A stretch of DNA of 7,469 bases from Candidatus Poribacteria bacterium. GTDB lineage: Bacteria > Poribacteria > WGA-4E > WGA-3G. The stretch's first letter is position 1. Each line of letters starts with the position of its first letter. The notes beneath the pieces were generated by a model, which was not told the DNA's origin, made no database searches, and was given only the letters and a program-made list of their open reading frames with translations. The translations under genes and the position numbers were made by a program. Location of the stretch: the NCBI GenBank assembly GCA_028818995.1, contig JAPPMR010000153.1, forward strand, positions 1 to 7,469, given 5' to 3'. Shown here piece after piece: positions 5,097 through 7,469 of the stretch.

Positions 5097-7469
5097 CTAA
5101 TGCTGTACAACCATTTTGCGGGTCGCTGAGAAATCCGCCGCATTAAGCGTGTAAAAATAGATACCGCTTGCAACAAGTTCACCCGTTACATTTCGTCCAT
5201 TCCAATGGACAGTATGTTTCCCAGAACGTTTATATCCGAGCAGTTGATGAGAGACTAAATGACCTTTTGCATCATGAATTGAAAGAGAAACATGTGTGCC
5301 TTTGGCAAGAGAATAAGGTATCCAAGTTTCGGGGTTAAACGGATTGGGGTAGTTTTGTAAAAGTAAATTTGGGATTGACACTGTGGACAGTATTGGTTGA
5401 TCTAATGTGTTATGCTGAGGTTCTTCTACAGCAAGGTTCAAAAGGTTTGTATCGACACGAAAAATGCTGAGTTGGTATAGGTCGGTTACGTATAGGGCAG
5501 AGTCCATGATGGCAAGGTCAGTGGGGGATTGTAATAGTGCATAGCGTGCGCGGCGACGCATCGTACGCGAATCAACAATTTGAATACTATGGCTATCAAG
5601 CAAATAGAGAAAGTTACCCTGAATTGCTGCAGCGATAGGTAGCTGGGTTTCAACATAGTTGGACAGCGGCGTAAGTCGCTGTGGGTCTGTTCCATCTAAT
5701 TTTATTACTCCTTGTTGATTATCTAAGACATATACAAATTCATCCGCAAGAGAAACATTCGTTGCGGCTCCTTCTGTGGCGAAATGAGCAATTGGACGAG
5801 GAAGTGCTGGTTCAGAAATATCTAAGATGTGAACACCACCTTCAAGTGAAGCAACAAAAGCATGCGAGGTATTGTATGCAATTCTATATGCACTACCTGT
5901 GAATTCGCGTTTGCTAACAATTTGGCTACGTTTCGGATCACTAATATCAACTACAACGAGAGACCTTGCACATAGATACGCATAATCGCCAATTATGGCA
6001 ATTTCCCAAACTGGATCAGTGGCTGGGATATGTGTGAGGGTTTTTCCTGTTACCAGATCAACAATATCCATTCCTACATCTGTGCCAACAAAAGCATGCT
6101 GCTTTTCAATCTGAACACATAATGCACCTTGTTCACCAGAAAACGTCCGGAAATCCTGTGTTATTCTACCGGTGTAAGGTTCAGTTAATTCAGCTATTTT
6201 TAAACCTCCAGTCCCGTTTGCAATAGCGATTGTAGGTTTATCACCCGCACTGTCCACAACAAGTCCATAGGTGGTACCGCTCGCGTTGTAATGATTTATC
6301 CAGACTGGCATATCAGGTTCTGTTACATCAAGCGTTTGTATACCGCCTCTTCCATCTGCAACATAAGCATAGGTTGCCTTCTCAGCAGCAGAATACCGTA
6401 GTTCAACGTCTTCTGCATTTCCAATAGTGGGATGCGATAAAATTAAACGCGGTCTTTGTGGGTTGTTGACATTAACGATATGAAGACCTGCTTGTTGGTC
6501 GGTCAGATAAAGCAAACCTTCATAGAACTTCATTGCCGAAGTTAATCCCGGTGTGTTTACCCAAGAAATCGGTTCTGGGGCTAAAGCGGCACCGATATCC
6601 AGAATACGTAAATTATTGGAAAGGAGGAGCGCATATTTTCCGAGCACCTCAAAATCAAAAGCAAGCAACGGTAGAGTACCCGTAACGGTAAAACCGCCGA
6701 GAGGATCCAAAGTTAAAATGTATAATCCCTTTGCATTGTCACTTATATAAACTTTTCCTTCATCGTTTGTGGACACTTTAAAGGGTGTTCCCGCAGTTTT
6801 AAAAGTGCGTCGTGGGTGTGGGTTTTCGTTGTTGAGGACGTCCTGCTGTTTAAAGACCAAAAGTCCGCGTGCTGTATCAAGAGCATATAAGTTTCCGTTT
6901 GCTAAATGGACATCGCGTGCATCTTGAAACCCACCGAGTGTTTTGACAATACGAGGTGAAGTTAGAGGATTAACTTCAACAAGGTGCACACCCGATTCAC
7001 CGTCAGCAATATAGGCATTGTCTCCATCAATGGCAATGGCTTGTGCGTTTCCGGGTGTCGCAATTTCACCTATTCGTGTGGGTGAAGGATTTAAGGTAAA
7101 AATTTCAAGTCCCCAGTCACTCGTAGCGAAAGCACTATCTTCCTGAATAATTATCTCGTTATAGTTACTTGATAGATGGATTTGGGACATCGGTTCTAAT
7201 TTTGTTGAGATATTCGTGGCAATTAAGGATGTACCTACACGACGATCTAAACTTATTGGTTGCGAATTGCTGTTAGGGAGGTAAGTTACTGAATTAGGGC
7301 GTAAAAGATATCGAGATTGTTCTATATTTCTCTGTGTTCCATTTGGTTTTCCTATGTCAATCGAAGCATCACCTGTCCCAGATTTAGCGACATATCTGAA
7401 TGTTTGAGGATATTCAGAAGTAACAATTAATAGAATTTGCCCATCACCACTTAAATTGCTAATTTCTAT
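5097..7469 (-). CDS. LVIVD-repeat beta-propeller protein with FlgD-like C-terminal domain (partial, 5' end outside window)
   Basis: The frame is open from the window edge to TAG at 5097-5099, giving 790 visible residues; the true start lies beyond 7469. The first 90 or so residues (from DGQILLIVTSEYPQTFRYVA) are not repeat-like and I do not recognise them. From about residue 110 there are some 14 units spaced roughly 40 residues, each with the pattern hydrophobic-Tyr/Phe-Val-Ala-Asp-Gly-x-x-Gly-hydrophobic, then Ile-Val-Asp-Val/Ile-x-x-Pro, for example LVVVDISDPK and VHILDISEP. These are LVIVD repeats, and 14 would suit two seven-bladed propellers. A linker leads to the last 85 residues (5100-5354), which open with NYPNPFNPETWIPY and carry WNGRN and SGIYFYTL, a FlgD-like Ig domain similar to type IX sorting domains. 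The protein is probably exported and may sit at the surface; the N-terminal signal is out of view. No enzymatic motif seen. Confidence 0.85.
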   Translation of the reverse strand: MEISNLSGDGQILLIVTSEYPQTFRYVAKSGTGDASIDIGKPNGTQRNIEQSRYLLRPNSVTYLPNSNSQPISLDRRVGTSLIATNISTKLEPMSQIHLSSNYNEIIIQEDSAFATSDWGLEIFTLNPSPTRIGEIATPGNAQAIAIDGDNAYIADGESGVHLVEVNPLTSPRIVKTLGGFQDARDVHLANGNLYALDTARGLLVFKQQDVLNNENPHPRRTFKTAGTPFKVSTNDEGKVYISDNAKGLYILTLDPLGGFTVTGTLPLLAFDFEVLGKYALLLSNNLRILDIGAALAPEPISWVNTPGLTSAMKFYEGLLYLTDQQAGLHIVNVNNPQRPRLILSHPTIGNAEDVELRYSAAEKATYAYVADGRGGIQTLDVTEPDMPVWINHYNASGTTYGLVVDSAGDKPTIAIANGTGGLKIAELTEPYTGRITQDFRTFSGEQGALCVQIEKQHAFVGTDVGMDIVDLVTGKTLTHIPATDPVWEIAIIGDYAYLCARSLVVVDISDPKRSQIVSKREFTGSAYRIAYNTSHAFVASLEGGVHILDISEPALPRPIAHFATEGAATNVSLADEFVYVLDNQQGVIKLDGTDPQRLTPLSNYVETQLPIAAAIQGNFLYLLDSHSIQIVDSRTMRRRARYALLQSPTDLAIMDSALYVTDLYQLSIFRVDTNLLNLAVEEPQHNTLDQPILSTVSIPNLLLQNYPNPFNPETWIPYSLAKGTHVSLSIHDAKGHLVSHQLLGYKRSGKHTVHWNGRNVTGELVASGIYFYTLNAADFSATRKMVVQH

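Noticed and set aside
4955..5146. Plus-strand frame of 63 codons in the gap
   Set aside because: It runs through the REP pair and into the end of the propeller gene on the other strand, has no binding site and has a cysteine- and tyrosine-rich composition unlike its neighbours.
7188..7190. ATG at 7190 as the start of the propeller gene
   Set aside because: The frame stays open upstream to the window edge with protein-like composition (for example TSEYPQTFRYVAKSGTGD), and no clear binding site precedes 7190.
1..7469. tRNA, rRNA, CRISPR array, transposase or defence genes
   Set aside because: No cloverleaf, regularly spaced repeat array or transposase or nuclease motif was seen on either strand.

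Overview
The window is most likely a chromosomal piece from a Candidatus Poribacteria genome or a close relative. The main clue is the C-terminus of the last gene: an NYPNPFNPETWIPY segment heading a FlgD-like Ig domain, behind a long run of LVIVD-type beta-propeller repeats. This combination is abundant in poribacterial proteins. Moderate-to-low G+C and GTAG-headed palindromic (REP-like) elements in the gaps fit but do not prove it. The assignment rests on motif recognition and has not been checked by search.

Layout. Bases 1-1896 hold a plus-strand pair behind an extended -10 promoter: a PfkB-family sugar kinase resembling the heptose-7-phosphate kinase (RfaE1/HldE) branch, then a nitroreductase-fold flavoprotein overlapping it by 14 bp. 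A short convergent gap (1897-1986) carries one REP-like hairpin. Bases 1987-4620 hold two minus-strand genes. The upstream one encodes a 521-residue protein with a beta-rich N-terminus, a long disordered middle and a C-terminus resembling the co-chaperone GrpE. The downstream one, 51 bp further on, encodes a PLP enzyme of the D-cysteine desulfhydrase/ACC deaminase family whose active-site residues point to D-cysteine desulfhydrase. A 476-bp gap (4621-5096) carries a candidate promoter, two inverted repeats and an inverted pair of REP-like elements. The rest (5097-7469) is the 3' part of a large secreted-type beta-propeller gene on the minus strand. Its reading frame stays open to the window edge, so its start is not in view.

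How the genes relate. The kinase and nitroreductase are probably cotranscribed and translationally coupled. The GrpE-like gene and the desulfhydrase gene may share a transcript. No pathway linking all five genes is evident.

The most unusual observation is at the 3' end of the GrpE-like gene. The protein stops just before the last two strands of the GrpE beta-domain. In the same frame, beyond two stop codons, the DNA still reads RVIQYAVVVQAE, which resembles the missing GrpE ending. This suggests recent C-terminal decay, or a shortened variant. The second notable feature is the REP pair, whose two stems differ in sequence but keep pairing and share an identical loop. I did not find a defence system, CRISPR array, transposase gene or RNA gene.
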